From: an uncultured Selenomonadales bacterium
Lineage (GTDB): Bacteria > Bacillota > Negativicutes > Acidaminococcales > Acidaminococcaceae
DNA length: 41,666 nt
Assembly (NCBI GenBank): GCA_900315345.1
Contig: OMYP01000026.1
Span: forward strand, 1-41,666
Direction: 5' to 3'
The notes beneath the pieces are model-generated. The model saw nothing but the letters and a program-made list of their open reading frames with translations, made no database searches and was not told where the DNA came from. Positions 26,327-35,683 of this stretch are shown in pieces. A program made the position numbers and the translations under genes. Positions within the stretch are counted from its first letter, which is position 1. Each line of letters opens with the position of its first letter.

Positions 26327-27511
26327 ATGAAATTTTGGAAAAAAGCATCTTCTGTTGCGTTAGCAGCCATGATCGCTGCAATGTTGACCGCAGGCTGCGG
26401 AGGCGGCGGCGGAGAGAAAAAGGCCGCAGACACAGGTAAAGAAATCGTAGTTGGCGTTAACGCCGAACAGACCGGTAACGTTGCGAACTATGGCAAGAGC
26501 ATGCTCTCCGGTTTTGAACTGGCTGTAGAAGAACTCAACAAAGCCGGCGGCATTGACGGGAAACAGGTTAAGGTCGTAACGGCAGATAACAAATCGGAGC
26601 CTTCCGAATCCGGCAACGCTGCTACCAAACTGGTAACCCAGAACAAGGTTGTCGCTGTTATCGGGCCGGCTACCAGCGGCTGCGTTGCTGCTGAAGAACC
26701 GGTGCTGACGGCTAACAAGATTCCTCTGATCGCACCTTGCGCTACGGCTCCTGGCATTACCCTGACCAAAGACGGAAAGACCAAACAGTTTGTATTCCGC
26801 GCCTGCTTCATCGACCCCTATCAAGGCGATATCATGGCACAGTTTGCAGCCAAAGACCTGAAAGTAAAGAAAGTCGCTATCCTGCACGATTCTTCCAGCG
26901 ATTATTCCAAGGGCCTGGCAGAAGTATTCACGAAAGTATTTAAGGATAACGGCGGAACCATTACCACTGACGAAGCCTTCCTGGCCAAAGACGTTGACTT
27001 TAAAGCATCCCTGACCAAGATCAAAGCTACCAATCCGGAAGCAATTTACATTCCCGGTTACTATGAAGAAGTTGCCAAGATCATCAAACAGGCCCGTGAA
27101 ATCGGCCTGACCTGCCCGCTGCTGGGTTCCGACGGCTGGGATTCTCCCAAGCTGGTTGAAGTTGCCGGCAAAGAAGCCTGCAATAAGGGATACTTTACTA
27201 ACGCTTATACCGCAGAAGACCAGGATCCTCAGGTACAGAAATTCGTGAAAGCTTATCAGGGCAAATTCAACAAGGTTCCTGACGTTTTCGCAATGCAGGG
27301 TTATAATGCAGGCTTAGTACTGTTCAACGCAATTAAGACCGCGAAGACCACCGACGGCGTAAAACTTGCGGAAGCCATTGGAAAAACCAAGGACCTGCAG
27401 GTTGCCAACGGCAAGCTGACCTATGATGAAAAACACAATCCTATTACCACTGCCCTGGTTCTTGAACTGAAAGACGGTAAGATGACGCTGAACAAGAAAA
27501 TTGGCGGCTGA
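26327..27511 (+). CDS. livJ: Branched-chain amino acid-binding lipoprotein LivJ
   Basis: 394 residues, the extracytoplasmic binding protein of a Leu/Ile/Val ABC importer. The N-terminus has a lipoprotein signal peptide (KKASSVALAAMIAAML) ending in the lipobox LTAGC with lipidated Cys24, followed by a Gly-rich flexible linker. The mature part is a type I periplasmic-binding fold of the Peripla_BP_6 family: EIVVGVNAEQTGNVANYGK, GPATSGCVAAEEPVLTANKIPLIAPCATAP, and VAILHDSSSDYSKGLAEVF. Which amino acid it prefers cannot be read from sequence. It has a strong promoter, a strong AAGGAAAGG site and a terminator-like hairpin after it, as expected for the most abundant component. livHMGF follow. Confidence 0.93.
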   Translation: MKFWKKASSVALAAMIAAMLTAGCGGGGGEKKAADTGKEIVVGVNAEQTGNVANYGKSMLSGFELAVEELNKAGGIDGKQVKVVTADNKSEPSESGNAATKLVTQNKVVAVIGPATSGCVAAEEPVLTANKIPLIAPCATAPGITLTKDGKTKQFVFRACFIDPYQGDIMAQFAAKDLKVKKVAILHDSSSDYSKGLAEVFTKVFKDNGGTITTDEAFLAKDVDFKASLTKIKATNPEAIYIPGYYEEVAKIIKQAREIGLTCPLLGSDGWDSPKLVEVAGKEACNKGYFTNAYTAEDQDPQVQKFVKAYQGKFNKVPDVFAMQGYNAGLVLFNAIKTAKTTDGVKLAEAIGKTKDLQVANGKLTYDEKHNPITTALVLELKDGKMTLNKKIGG

Positions 27512-27581
27512 TTCTGAAGCAGTACAAAATCAGGAAAATGAAAAAATAATTTCCTGAAAAATCAGTAATCCGTATGCAATG

Positions 27582-27614
27582 TGGCTGTGGTGCTGGTCGC
27601 CACAGCCATTCTTT
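27582..27614 (+). terminator. Partial terminator between livJ and livH
   Basis: TGGCTGTGG (27582-27590) pairs perfectly with CCACAGCCA (27600-27608) and is followed by TTCTTTT. A second stem (TCAGGAAA/TTTCCTGA, 27530-27557) precedes it. This would raise the binding protein over the membrane components. Confidence 0.65.
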
Positions 27615-27641
27615 TGATACGATATTCGGAGGAGCATTATT

Positions 27642-28535
27642 ATGGAAACCGGCTTTTTACATCAATTGGTCCAGCAGTTGATAAACGGTATTTCCCTGGG
27701 GAGTATCTATGCGCTGATCGCGCTGGGATACACCATGATTTATGGTATTTTGAAATTGATTAATTTTGCCCACGGCGATATTTATATGCTGGGCGCCTAT
27801 ATCGGATTTGTCTGCACTTCTATTTTAAAACTTTCTTTTTTGCCAGCTTTAATCATTTCCATGCTGGGCGCGGCCCTGGCCGGAATCATCATTGAGCGTA
27901 TCGCGTACCGTCCCATGCGGAACGCGCCCCGTATCGCCATCCTGATTACGGCAATCGGCGTTTCCTTCTTTCTGGAGAACGTGATGATCCTGGTTGCGTC
28001 CCCTCAGCCCCGCACCTTCCCTGCGGTGTTTACGGCTACCGTATACCACGTAGGTTCCTGGGTGGTGAACAGCCAGCAGATCGTAATTTTGGTCAGCGCG
28101 CTGGTGCTGATGGTGGCATTGACGTATATAGTTAATCAGACCAAAGCCGGCAAGGCTATGCGCGCCGTTTCCTTTGACGCGGATGCGGCCCGGCTGATGG
28201 GTATTGATATTGACTCGACGATTTCCATGACCTTTGCCCTGGGTTCTGCCCTGGCAGCAGCCGGCGGGGTTTTGGTTGGCATATATTACAACTCCATCGA
28301 TCCCCTGATGGGTATGGTTCCCGGCATCAAAGCCTTCGTTGCCGCCGTACTGGGCGGTATCGGCGTAATTCCGGGAGCGATGCTGGGCGGTATTATTCTG
28401 GGCGTAGTGGAAGCGCTGGTCAGCGGCTTCATTTCTTCTACATTCCGTGACGCCGCCGCGTTTGCGATTCTGATCATAATTTTGCTGTTCAAGCCTCAGG
28501 GCCTGATGGGCAAAAATGTACGTGAAAAGGTATAA
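27642..28535 (+). CDS. livH: Branched-chain amino acid permease LivH
   Basis: 297 residues, one of two permease subunits of the importer, with about eight hydrophobic segments. Family blocks: LVQQLINGISLGSIYALIAL, GYTMIYGILKLINFAHGDIYM, and the conserved cytoplasmic loop with KAMRAVSFDADAARLMGID (the ATPase contact), then GGIGVIPGAMLGGIILGVVEAL. GGAGGA lies 7 nt before the ATG. It is separated from livJ by 130 nt with a partial terminator and followed by livM 12 nt later. Confidence 0.95.
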   Translation: METGFLHQLVQQLINGISLGSIYALIALGYTMIYGILKLINFAHGDIYMLGAYIGFVCTSILKLSFLPALIISMLGAALAGIIIERIAYRPMRNAPRIAILITAIGVSFFLENVMILVASPQPRTFPAVFTATVYHVGSWVVNSQQIVILVSALVLMVALTYIVNQTKAGKAMRAVSFDADAARLMGIDIDSTISMTFALGSALAAAGGVLVGIYYNSIDPLMGMVPGIKAFVAAVLGGIGVIPGAMLGGIILGVVEALVSGFISSTFRDAAAFAILIIILLFKPQGLMGKNVREKV

Positions 28536-28547
28536 GAGGTGACGACA

Positions 28548-29495
28548 ATGAATAAAGTGCGTAAGTTTGACTTAAAAGCATTGGCAGCCTCTGTGGTTGT
28601 GTTCGCTGCGCTGCAGGGAATGATGGCCGCCGAAATTATCGGGCCTTTCTGGGAACTGAACCTGGTGCTGATCTGCATCAATATCATCCTGGCCTCCAGC
28701 CTGAATATGATCAACGGTTTTACCGGCCAGTTTTCCATCGGACATGCAGGATTTCTTGCTGTTGGGGCCTACGTTGGCGCAGTTATGACAGTAAAGCTGG
28801 GCTTTTCCTTCCCTCTGGCCATTGTGGCCGGTACCATCGCAGCCGGCATCCTGGGATTCCTCATTGGCCTTCCCACACTGCGGCTTGACGGCGACTACCT
28901 GGCCATCGCTACCTTAGGCTTGGGCGAAATCATCCGTATCTGCATCCTGAACATTGAATACGTCGGCGGCGCCTCCGGTCTGATGGGTATTCCCCGGATG
29001 ACCAACTTTACCGTAACCTTCTGGCTGATGATCGCCGTACTGTTCTTTATTAAAAACTTTAAGAACTCTGCCCACGGCCGGGCCTGCCTGGCTATCCGCG
29101 AAAATGAAATTGCAGCGGACACAATGGGTATCGACACTACAAAATATAAAGTAATGGCCTTTACCTTAGGCGCTTCCTTCGCAGGTACCGCCGGGGTACT
29201 GTTCTCCCATTACTTCTTCATTGCCCATCCGGCATCTTTCACCTTCATGCGTTCTTTCGATGTCCTGACCATGGTGGTGCTGGGCGGTCTGGGTTCCCTG
29301 ACCGGTTCCATCACCGGGGCCATCCTGCTGACCTTCATTTCGGCAGCGCTGGCGGATTTCCCGGAATGGCGTATGATCATCTATTCCCTGGCCATGATCA
29401 TCCTGATGCTGTACCGTCCTCAGGGACTGTTCGGCAACAAAGAACTCTCCGAAAAGGTTTTCAGCAGCCTGAAGGGAGGTAAAAAAGATGAGTGA
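28548..29495 (+). CDS. livM: Branched-chain amino acid permease LivM
   Basis: 315 residues, the second permease subunit. It has multiple membrane segments, the family pattern LNMINGFTGQFSIGHAGFLAVGAYVGA, and the ATPase-contact loop GRACLAIRENEIAADTMGID. It ends RPQGLFGNKELSEK. I start at ATG 28548 because AGGTGA lies 6 nt upstream; a GTG at 28539 is part of that site. It overlaps livG by 8 nt. Confidence 0.94.
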   Translation: MNKVRKFDLKALAASVVVFAALQGMMAAEIIGPFWELNLVLICINIILASSLNMINGFTGQFSIGHAGFLAVGAYVGAVMTVKLGFSFPLAIVAGTIAAGILGFLIGLPTLRLDGDYLAIATLGLGEIIRICILNIEYVGGASGLMGIPRMTNFTVTFWLMIAVLFFIKNFKNSAHGRACLAIRENEIAADTMGIDTTKYKVMAFTLGASFAGTAGVLFSHYFFIAHPASFTFMRSFDVLTMVVLGGLGSLTGSITGAILLTFISAALADFPEWRMIIYSLAMIILMLYRPQGLFGNKELSEKVFSSLKGGKKDE

Positions 29496-30264
29496 GAAAA
29501 AACGTTTACTGGACCTGCAGGACGTATCCATCGTCTTCGGCGGCCTCCGGGCTGTTTCCAACTTCAGCATGCATATTGACGACGGGGAACTGGTAGGCCT
29601 CATCGGTCCCAACGGCGCAGGCAAGACTACGGCTTTTAACATGATCACCGGGGTATACCTGCCTACGGAAGGGCAGATCCACTTTGACGGAAAACTGGTC
29701 AACGGGAAAAAATCCTACCAGGTGACCCAGATGGGCATGGCGCGAACCTTCCAGAACATCCGGCTGTTTTCTGAACTGTCGGTGCTGGACAACGTAAAGA
29801 TTGCCTATAACATGCACATCAATTACAGCCTGCCTCACGCTATTTTACGGGTAAAAAAATATTTTGACGAAGAAAATAATGTTACGGAAGAAGCCATGAA
29901 GCTGCTGAGTCTGTTCCATCTGGAAAAGCACGCCCACGATCTGGCAAAAAATTTACCCTACGGCGCCCAGCGCCGGCTGGAAATTGCCCGGGCCCTGGCT
30001 ACCAAACCGAAGCTGTTGCTGCTGGATGAACCGGCAGCGGGCATGAATCCTCAGGAAACCAAAGAGCTGATGGAAATGATCCGGTGGCTGCGGGACAATT
30101 TTAAAATTTCCATTTTGCTTATCGAACATGACATGAGCCTGGTCATGGGCGTATGCGAGCGGCTGTACGTTCTGGAATACGGTATGTGCATAGCTACCGG
30201 AACGCCGGACGAAATCAAAAAGAACAAACGGGTTATCAAAGCGTACCTGGGCGGGGAGGTGTAA
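29488..30264 (+). CDS. livG: ABC transporter ATP-binding protein LivG
   Basis: 258 residues, one of the paired ATPases driving the importer. Walker A GPNGAGKTT (~residues 38-46), the signature in its LivG-typical degenerate form LPYGAQRRLEIARAL, Walker B LLLLDEPAAGM and the switch His in LLIEHDMSLVMGV. It ends with the family's C-terminal segment TPDEIKKNKRVIKAYLG. Coupled to livM by overlap, and livF begins 4 nt after it. Confidence 0.96.
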   Translation: MSEKKRLLDLQDVSIVFGGLRAVSNFSMHIDDGELVGLIGPNGAGKTTAFNMITGVYLPTEGQIHFDGKLVNGKKSYQVTQMGMARTFQNIRLFSELSVLDNVKIAYNMHINYSLPHAILRVKKYFDEENNVTEEAMKLLSLFHLEKHAHDLAKNLPYGAQRRLEIARALATKPKLLLLDEPAAGMNPQETKELMEMIRWLRDNFKISILLIEHDMSLVMGVCERLYVLEYGMCIATGTPDEIKKNKRVIKAYLGGEV

Positions 30265-30268
30265 TCGT

Positions 30269-30979
30269 ATGGACATGCTGACAGTTGATAACATCAATGT
30301 ATATTATGGCGCGATCCATGCAATCAAAGGCATCAGCCTCTCTGTTGCAAAGGGCGGCATTACTACCCTGATCGGTTCCAACGGCGCGGGAAAATCCACC
30401 ACCCTGCATACGATTTCCGGTTTGTTAAAGCCGAAGACCGGGAAAATTATGTTTGAAGATAATGATATTACAGGAAAAGCGGCCCATAAAATCGTGGGCA
30501 TGGGCCTGAGTCAGGTTCCGGAAGGCCGCCACGTGTTTGCCAACATGACGGTTATGGAAAACCTGGAACTGGGCGCTTACCTTCGTAAAGACAAAGAAGA
30601 AATCAACAAAGACCTGACAGATGTATTCACAAAATTTCCCCGCCTGCTGGAACGGAAAGACCAGATTTCAGGCACCCTTTCCGGCGGCGAACAGCAGATG
30701 CTGGCCATGGGCCGGGCACTGATGAGCCGTCCGAAACTGATCCTGCTGGACGAACCTTCCATGGGCCTGGCGCCCTTGCTGGTTCAGGAAATTTTCAACA
30801 TCATTAAAGAAATCAACGACAGCGGCACAACGGTACTGCTGGTAGAACAGAACGCCCGGATGGCCCTGTCCATTGCGGATAAGGCCTATGTGCTGGAAAC
30901 CGGTAAAATTACTCTGGAAGGTACCGGCAAGGAGCTGCTGACCAGCGAAGCCGTACAGAAAGCATACCTGGGCGGCTGA
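30269..30979 (+). CDS. livF: ABC transporter ATP-binding protein LivF
   Basis: 236 residues, the second ATPase of the importer. Walker A GSNGAGKST, Q-loop region GMGLSQVPEGRHVFANMTV (typical of LivF), signature LSGGEQQMLAMGRAL, Walker B LILLDEPSMGL, and the last switch residue in LLVEQNARMAL (Gln-Asn in place of His-Asp, normal for LivF). Last gene of livJHMGF. The 156 nt after it hold a loose inverted repeat (CTGTACAA ... TTGTACAG) and no gene. Confidence 0.96.
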   Translation: MDMLTVDNINVYYGAIHAIKGISLSVAKGGITTLIGSNGAGKSTTLHTISGLLKPKTGKIMFEDNDITGKAAHKIVGMGLSQVPEGRHVFANMTVMENLELGAYLRKDKEEINKDLTDVFTKFPRLLERKDQISGTLSGGEQQMLAMGRALMSRPKLILLDEPSMGLAPLLVQEIFNIIKEINDSGTTVLLVEQNARMALSIADKAYVLETGKITLEGTGKELLTSEAVQKAYLGG

Positions 30980-31135
30980 TTCATTAGAACTTGTGTCTGT
31001 ACAATTGGAATGAGAAATATTTTAAAAAGACAAACAGGATTTTTTGTACAGGCAACGAATTATTTTTGTATGTAAAATTTATTTCTGTTGATGGAATAAT
31101 ATTTTTATGGCATAAAGCTGAAGGAGGTTTTATTC

Positions 31136-31795
31136 ATGCTTGTTAAAGATATTATGACGGCGAATGTAGTTACCATTAACCAGAATCAGACGCTGCTGGA
31201 GTTGCAGGGCCTCATGAGCGACGACAATATCCGCCGTGTCCCGGTAGTGAATGACGCCGGGATGGTAGTGGGCATCATTACTGATAAAGATGTGCGGATG
31301 GCTTCCCCTTCGGAAGCAAGTACCCTGTCCCGTTACGAAGCGTCGTACCTGTTAAGCCGCATCAAGGTAAAAGACGTAATGACCCATAACGTTAAAACCG
31401 TTTATGCCAATGCGGAACTGGCCGATGTTGCATCCCTGATGTATCAGGACCAGATCAACTCTGTACCTGTTCTGGACGAAGAAAATAATCTGTGCGGCAT
31501 CGTAACGGATACCGATGTGTTCCGGGCCTTAGTGGATATCTTCGGGTTAGGCCAGCATGCCACCCGCATTACCATCGACGCCTCCGACAAACCGGGGGTT
31601 CTGGCTGAGGTAGCCAAGATGTTTGCCGACCAGGGGGTCAATATTCTTTCCTGCGTAACCAGCGAAACCAAAACCCCGGGTGAAAAGGAAATGACCTTTA
31701 CTGTTGACCTGTCCCAGGTGGGTATGGGCATTATTGAGGAAATCCGGGAAGCCGGTTTTAACGTAACCAATATTTCCACCGGCAGGGCCAAATAA
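31136..31795 (+). CDS. CBS-pair and ACT domain protein (AcuB-like)
   Basis: 219 residues. Two CBS motifs (MLVKDIMTANVVTI ... VPVVNDAGMVVGIITDKDVR, and KVKDVMTHNVKTV ... VPVLDEENNLCGIVTDTDVF) form a nucleotide-sensing Bateman module; an ACT domain follows (ITIDASDKPGVLAEVAKMFADQGVNILS), which commonly binds amino acids. There is no catalytic domain, so it is likely a regulatory or sensing protein. It resembles AcuB-type proteins by architecture, but the acetoin function is not supported here. AAGGAGG lies seven nt before the ATG. Lying directly after the branched-chain amino acid importer, it might respond to these amino acids; that is inference. Confidence 0.85.
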   Translation: MLVKDIMTANVVTINQNQTLLELQGLMSDDNIRRVPVVNDAGMVVGIITDKDVRMASPSEASTLSRYEASYLLSRIKVKDVMTHNVKTVYANAELADVASLMYQDQINSVPVLDEENNLCGIVTDTDVFRALVDIFGLGQHATRITIDASDKPGVLAEVAKMFADQGVNILSCVTSETKTPGEKEMTFTVDLSQVGMGIIEEIREAGFNVTNISTGRAK

Positions 31796-31796
31796 A

Positions 31797-31997
31797 ATGT
31801 TGGACAAAGCAGAATTTAAAGTTGGCGACATTGTGCGGATGAAAAAAAACCATCCCTGCGGTTCCGCCAACTGGGAAATTACCCGTACGGGCATGGATTT
31901 CGGCATCCGCTGCTGCGGCTGCGGCCATCACGTGATGATTCCCCGGACGAAATTTATGAAAGCAGTGCGGGAGATTTTGCCGAAAGAAGAAAAGTGA
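31797..31997 (+). CDS. DUF951 family small protein
   Basis: 66 residues. The pattern FKVGDIVRMKKNHPCGSANWEI followed by GIRCCGCGHHVMIPRTKF is the DUF951 family (YyzM-like), a short protein with a Cys/His cluster (CCGCGHH) that may bind metal. Function unknown. Its ATG lies one base after the stop of the CBS-ACT gene, so the two are co-expressed; in many Bacillota it lies just before ychF, as here. A terminator separates it from ychF. Confidence 0.88.
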   Translation: MLDKAEFKVGDIVRMKKNHPCGSANWEITRTGMDFGIRCCGCGHHVMIPRTKFMKAVREILPKEEK

Positions 31998-32009
31998 AAA
32001 CAAAAACTT

Positions 32010-32059
32010 ACACCCTGTTGACCCGTTTTACTGACGGGATGGCAGGGTGTTTCATTTTT
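32010..32059 (+). terminator. Terminator before ychF
   Basis: ACACCCTG (32010-32017) pairs with CAGGGTGT (32043-32050), an inner CCCGT/ACGGG pairing extends it, and TTTCATTTTT follows. Its T-run is partly shared with the next promoter. Confidence 0.75.
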
Positions 32060-32086
32060 GCTAACTTCATGGGCTTGTGATATAAT
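32058..32086 (+). promoter_or_regulatory. ychF promoter
   Basis: TTGCTA (32058-32063), 17 nt and TATAAT (32081-32086), with TGTGA before the -10. It lies ~70 nt before the start codon. Confidence 0.75.
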
Positions 32087-32154
32087 AAAATGTCATGTAT
32101 AATAGGAAAAATTCTGTAATCAGATAAACGCAGAGACATAAAGGAGAGAGAACC

Positions 32155-33261
32155 GTGAGTACAAATTTGGACGTAGGTATCGTAGGGCTTCCTAATGTAG
32201 GGAAGAGCACGTTGTTTAATGCGATTACAAAAGCCGGGGCAGAGGCGGCCAATTATCCTTTCTGCACCATTGAGCCTAACGAGGGCGTGGTTGCCGTGCC
32301 GGATGAACGGCTGGACGTGCTGGCCAAAATGTTTAATTCGAAAAAAATTACGCCGGCCATTATGCACTTTGTTGACATTGCCGGTCTGGTAAAAGGGGCA
32401 TCGAAAGGCGAAGGTCTGGGCAACCAGTTCCTGAGCCATATCCGCAACACGGATGCCATTGCGGAAGTGGTCCGCTGCTTTGAGGACGAGAATGTGACCC
32501 ATGTAGAGGGAAGTGTAGATCCGGTACGGGATATCCAGATTATTGACACGGAGCTGTGCCTGGCGGATATTGATACGATTACCAACCGGATGAAAAAAGT
32601 GGAAAAGCTGCTGAAGGCTCACGATAAAAAAGCGGCGGCTGAACAGGCGCTGCTGGAACGGATCGAAAAGGGGCTGGAGGATATTATCCCGGCCCGCCGT
32701 ATGGAATTTACGGAAGAAGAAGAGGCTATGCTGTACGATCTGCACCTGCTGACCCGGAAGCCCATTATTTTTGTCTGCAACGTGGCGGAAGAAGAGGCGG
32801 CTGACTTCAGCGGTAATCCCCATGTAAAAGCCGTGGAGGAGTTCGCGGCTCAGGAACACGCGGAGGTAGTTGTGATTTCGGCCAAAGTGGAAGCGGAAAT
32901 CGCGGAGCTGCCGGAAGCGGAAGCAAAAGAATATCTGGAAATGGAAGGGCTGACGGAAGCGGGCCTGAACCGCCTGATCAAAGCGGGCTTTAAACTGCTG
33001 GGCCTGCAGACCTATCTGACCGCCGGCGAAATTGAAAGCCGGGCCTGGACCATCAATATCGGAACCAAGGCACCTCAGGCTGCGGGCAAGATCCATACGG
33101 ATTTTGAAAAAGGTTTCATTAAAGCGGAAATTGTTTCCTATGACGACCTGGTAAAATGCGGCAGCAAGGTGGCGGCCCGGGAAAAAGGCCTGGTCCGTTT
33201 GGAAGGCAAGGATTATGTGATGCAGGACGGGGACGTGGTTGAGTTCCGGTTTAATGTATAA
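32155..33261 (+). CDS. ychF: Redox-regulated ATPase YchF (Obg family)
   Basis: 368 residues, a ribosome-associated P-loop NTPase that prefers ATP over GTP. G1 is [10 protein letters not shown] (~residues 10-19), followed by [12 protein letters not shown] and the switch II block [20 protein letters not shown]. The nucleotide-specificity motif is NVAE in CNVAEE rather than NKxD, the hallmark of YchF. A coiled-coil insert spans ~125-185, and the C-terminal TGS domain ends [16 protein letters not shown]. The start is GTG at 32155 after GGAGAG. A long antisense ORF over it is a shadow. Confidence 0.97.
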   Translation: MSTNLDVGIVGLPNVGKSTLFNAITKAGAEAANYPFCTIEPNEGVVAVPDERLDVLAKMFNSKKITPAIMHFVDIAGLVKGASKGEGLGNQFLSHIRNTDAIAEVVRCFEDENVTHVEGSVDPVRDIQIIDTELCLADIDTITNRMKKVEKLLKAHDKKAAAEQALLERIEKGLEDIIPARRMEFTEEEEAMLYDLHLLTRKPIIFVCNVAEEEAADFSGNPHVKAVEEFAAQEHAEVVVISAKVEAEIAELPEAEAKEYLEMEGLTEAGLNRLIKAGFKLLGLQTYLTAGEIESRAWTINIGTKAPQAAGKIHTDFEKGFIKAEIVSYDDLVKCGSKVAAREKGLVRLEGKDYVMQDGDVVEFRFNV

Positions 33262-33339
33262 AAAAGATTCCGGGAGCTCCGGTCTCATTTATTCTTTGTC
33301 ATAAAATCAGTAAGTTATAGGCATTTAAGGAAAAATACT

Positions 33340-34113
33340 ATGTTTGACACACACAACCACTGCGAATTTTCCTGCGATTCAAAGATGACCCTGGCTCAGG
33401 CTGCTGTTACGGCGGAAAAGCTGGGCATCGGGATGATTCTCACCGAACACTGGGATTATGAATATCCTACGAACCCGGAGATGTTCCTCTTTGACCGGGA
33501 TGTTTATTTTAAACAGAACCTGCCCTTGCGCAGCAATACAGTCCTGCTTGGCATTGAAGTGGGAATGCAGCCTCATTTGGCTGAAAAAGAAGACAGGGTT
33601 GCCGAAGGATATCCTTTTGATTATGTCATCGGTTCCATCCACATGATGAACCGTCTGGACTTATATGAAGAAACTACCTATACGGGGCTGTCGAAGGAAG
33701 AAACCATGCACGATTTTCTCCGGGACAGCATCCGTTCGGCGGAAAACCACAACAATTTTGATGCTTTCGGGCACATTGATTACATCTGCCGCTATTGGCC
33801 CTATGAAGATAAAGAGTTCCATATGGAGGAAAACCAGCAGGAGTGGGATCATTTGTTCCGCATTTTGATTGAGAAGAACAAACCCATCGAAATCAATACG
33901 CGGCGGCTGGATTCCCCGGCGGCCATCAACGCATTGATTCCTTTATATAAACGTTACAGGGAACTGGGCGGACGGTACTGCACTTTGGGCAGCGACGCCC
34001 ATTATACGGAACATATCGGGCGGCGTCTGGATGTAGCGGCGACGCTGGCGAAAGAAGTTGAGCTGCAGCCGGTGTATTTTAAAGAAAGAAAAATGATTTT
34101 GGATAAGAACTAA
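33340..34113 (+). CDS. PHP-type histidinol-phosphatase
   Basis: 257 residues, a metal-dependent phosphoesterase of the PHP family, closest by pattern to HisJ/HisK histidinol phosphatases, which make histidinol in histidine synthesis. Metal-ligand motifs: DTHNHCEFSCDS at the start (D-x-H-x-H), LTEHWDY, GIEVGMQ, IGSIHMM, FGHIDYICR and LGSDAHYTEHIG. There is no polymerase or DNA-binding part. It is not in a his operon; the MATE gene follows 30 nt later and may share its transcript. Substrate assignment is by family; other phosphate monoesters are possible. Confidence 0.85.
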   Translation: MFDTHNHCEFSCDSKMTLAQAAVTAEKLGIGMILTEHWDYEYPTNPEMFLFDRDVYFKQNLPLRSNTVLLGIEVGMQPHLAEKEDRVAEGYPFDYVIGSIHMMNRLDLYEETTYTGLSKEETMHDFLRDSIRSAENHNNFDAFGHIDYICRYWPYEDKEFHMEENQQEWDHLFRILIEKNKPIEINTRRLDSPAAINALIPLYKRYRELGGRYCTLGSDAHYTEHIGRRLDVAATLAKEVELQPVYFKERKMILDKN

Positions 34114-34143
34114 ACCGACAGCGTTTTGGGACAGGTTTTGTGA

Positions 34144-35496
34144 ATGCAAAAAAGTATGACTTCGGGGAATTCCCTGAAACTGCTGCTGACCTTTATGGTG
34201 CCGCTGATCATCGGCAACATTTTTCAGCAGATGTACAGCATATCGGATATTATTATTGTCGGGCGCACCATCGGTGTGAATGCGCTGGCATCCGTGGGCG
34301 CGGCTGCGCCCATTTTTATGCTGCTGGTGATGGTGACCATGGGCATGTCCAACGGCTTTACTGTTTTGACAGGCCAGTTTTTCGGCGCCAATGATTTCAA
34401 CAGCATGCGCCGCAGCGTGGCCATGAGCATGATGCTCAGTGTTGTTGCGGTTATTATTCTGGCCGTTTCCATGTTCGTTGTGATCGATCCGCTGCTGTCG
34501 CTGATGAACCTGCCGGAAATTTTGTACGAAGATACCCGGAGTTATATCCTGATCGTGGCGGAAGGACTTTGGGCCATGATGGCCTACAACTTTTTTTCCG
34601 CAGTGCTGCGGGCCCTGGGTGACAGCAAGACGCCGGTGGCATTTTTGATTTTTGCCACGATCATCAATGTGGGACTGGCCCTGCTTTTCATTCTGAAGTT
34701 CGGACTGGGGGTGCCCGGTTCAGCTTACGCGTTGGTCATGGCCCAGGGGATATCGGCCTTTCTTTGCGCAATTTATATGTGGAAACATTTTCCCGTTTTA
34801 CGGTTGCAAAAAAGCGACTGGCAATGGGATAAGCATTTTGCTGTGGCCCATCTTAAAATCGGCCTGCCCATGGCGGGACAGTTTTCTATTTTGGGTGTCG
34901 GTATTTTGCTGATCCAGTCCATCACCAATTCCTTTGGCCCTGCAACCATCGCCGGGTTTACGGCGGCGATCCGGGTAGAGCAGCTGGCCTTGCAGCCCAT
35001 GGCATCCTTTGGTATCGCCATGGCGGCCTTCAGCGCGCAGAATTATGGCGCTAAGCAGTTCCGGCGGATCCGGGACGCGGTAAAAAAATGTTCCCTCATT
35101 GCCATGGCCTTTGCTTTTTGCGCGGGGATCCTGATTTTCTTTTTCAGTGAAAACATCATCGGTATTTTTATTGAAGACGGGAATCCCCAGGTAGTGAAGG
35201 ATGCTCTTTTGTATCTGAACTGCTCCGTACCTTTTTACTTTTTCCTGAGCCAGATATTTATCTACCGCAGCGCCGTCCAGGGCATGGGGGTTGGCATGGT
35301 GCCGCTGGCTTCCGCGCTGATTGAGCTGGGCATGCGTACCGGTGTGGCCAAGTTCCTGGCCACGGACTGGGGCTATCGGGGCGTATGTTACGCCAGTCCC
35401 GTTGCCTGGGTGGCCGGATCCATTTTCCTGTTTTTTGCCTACCGGTATTTTATCAGTTTGTTTGAAAGGCTGAACGGGCAGGGAGCTGTGAAATAA
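34144..35496 (+). CDS. MATE family efflux transporter
   Basis: 450 residues with 12 predicted membrane helices in two similar halves. Family blocks: LLLTFMVPLIIGNIFQQMYSI, DIIIVGRTIGVNALASVGAA, VLTGQFFGANDFNSMRRSV and, in the second half, LKIGLPMAGQFSILGVGILL, with FGIAMAAFSAQNYGAKQF. It is of the DinF/NorM type, exporting organic cations or drugs using a Na+ or proton gradient; the substrate cannot be told. The ATG at 34144 has only a weak ACAGG site, so translation may be low or coupled to the upstream gene. The 497 nt after it hold an unclassified leader RNA and a repeat before panC. Confidence 0.9.
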   Translation: MQKSMTSGNSLKLLLTFMVPLIIGNIFQQMYSISDIIIVGRTIGVNALASVGAAAPIFMLLVMVTMGMSNGFTVLTGQFFGANDFNSMRRSVAMSMMLSVVAVIILAVSMFVVIDPLLSLMNLPEILYEDTRSYILIVAEGLWAMMAYNFFSAVLRALGDSKTPVAFLIFATIINVGLALLFILKFGLGVPGSAYALVMAQGISAFLCAIYMWKHFPVLRLQKSDWQWDKHFAVAHLKIGLPMAGQFSILGVGILLIQSITNSFGPATIAGFTAAIRVEQLALQPMASFGIAMAAFSAQNYGAKQFRRIRDAVKKCSLIAMAFAFCAGILIFFFSENIIGIFIEDGNPQVVKDALLYLNCSVPFYFFLSQIFIYRSAVQGMGVGMVPLASALIELGMRTGVAKFLATDWGYRGVCYASPVAWVAGSIFLFFAYRYFISLFERLNGQGAVK

Positions 35497-35648
35497 ATAA
35501 ATGAAACAATCTTTCACAGAAAGAATCGTTGCCAAAGGACCCGGACAGAAAAAATTGTTTCTAAATACCGGGTTACGGGAAGCCTGCGTATGAAAAGACG
35601 ATAACGTTTTATTTACAAATTTTTCAAAAAAAGAACACAAATAAGTTA

Positions 35649-35677
35649 TTGCATTCTTATTTGATGTGTGCTATTAT
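35649..35677 (+). promoter_or_regulatory. Promoter of the leader RNA upstream of panC
   Basis: TTGCAT (35649-35654), 17 nt and TATTAT (35672-35677). Transcription should start near 35684, ~125 nt before a strong terminator. Confidence 0.65.
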
Positions 35678-35683
35678 ACGTGT

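Noticed and set aside
27560..27575. Shared word ATCAGTAATCCGT after livJ and after ilvC (39503)
   Set aside because: A 13-nt match between two places is expected by chance in a window of this size.
32008..33288. 426-residue open frame antisense to ychF
   Set aside because: ychF on the plus strand matches its family from end to end with a good start and promoter; the antisense frame has no recognisable domain, is rich in Phe/His/Gln from reversed codon bias and overlaps the terminator.
34798..35640. 280-residue open frame antisense to the MATE gene
   Set aside because: Shadow of a well-supported membrane transporter; it lacks domain features and promoter.
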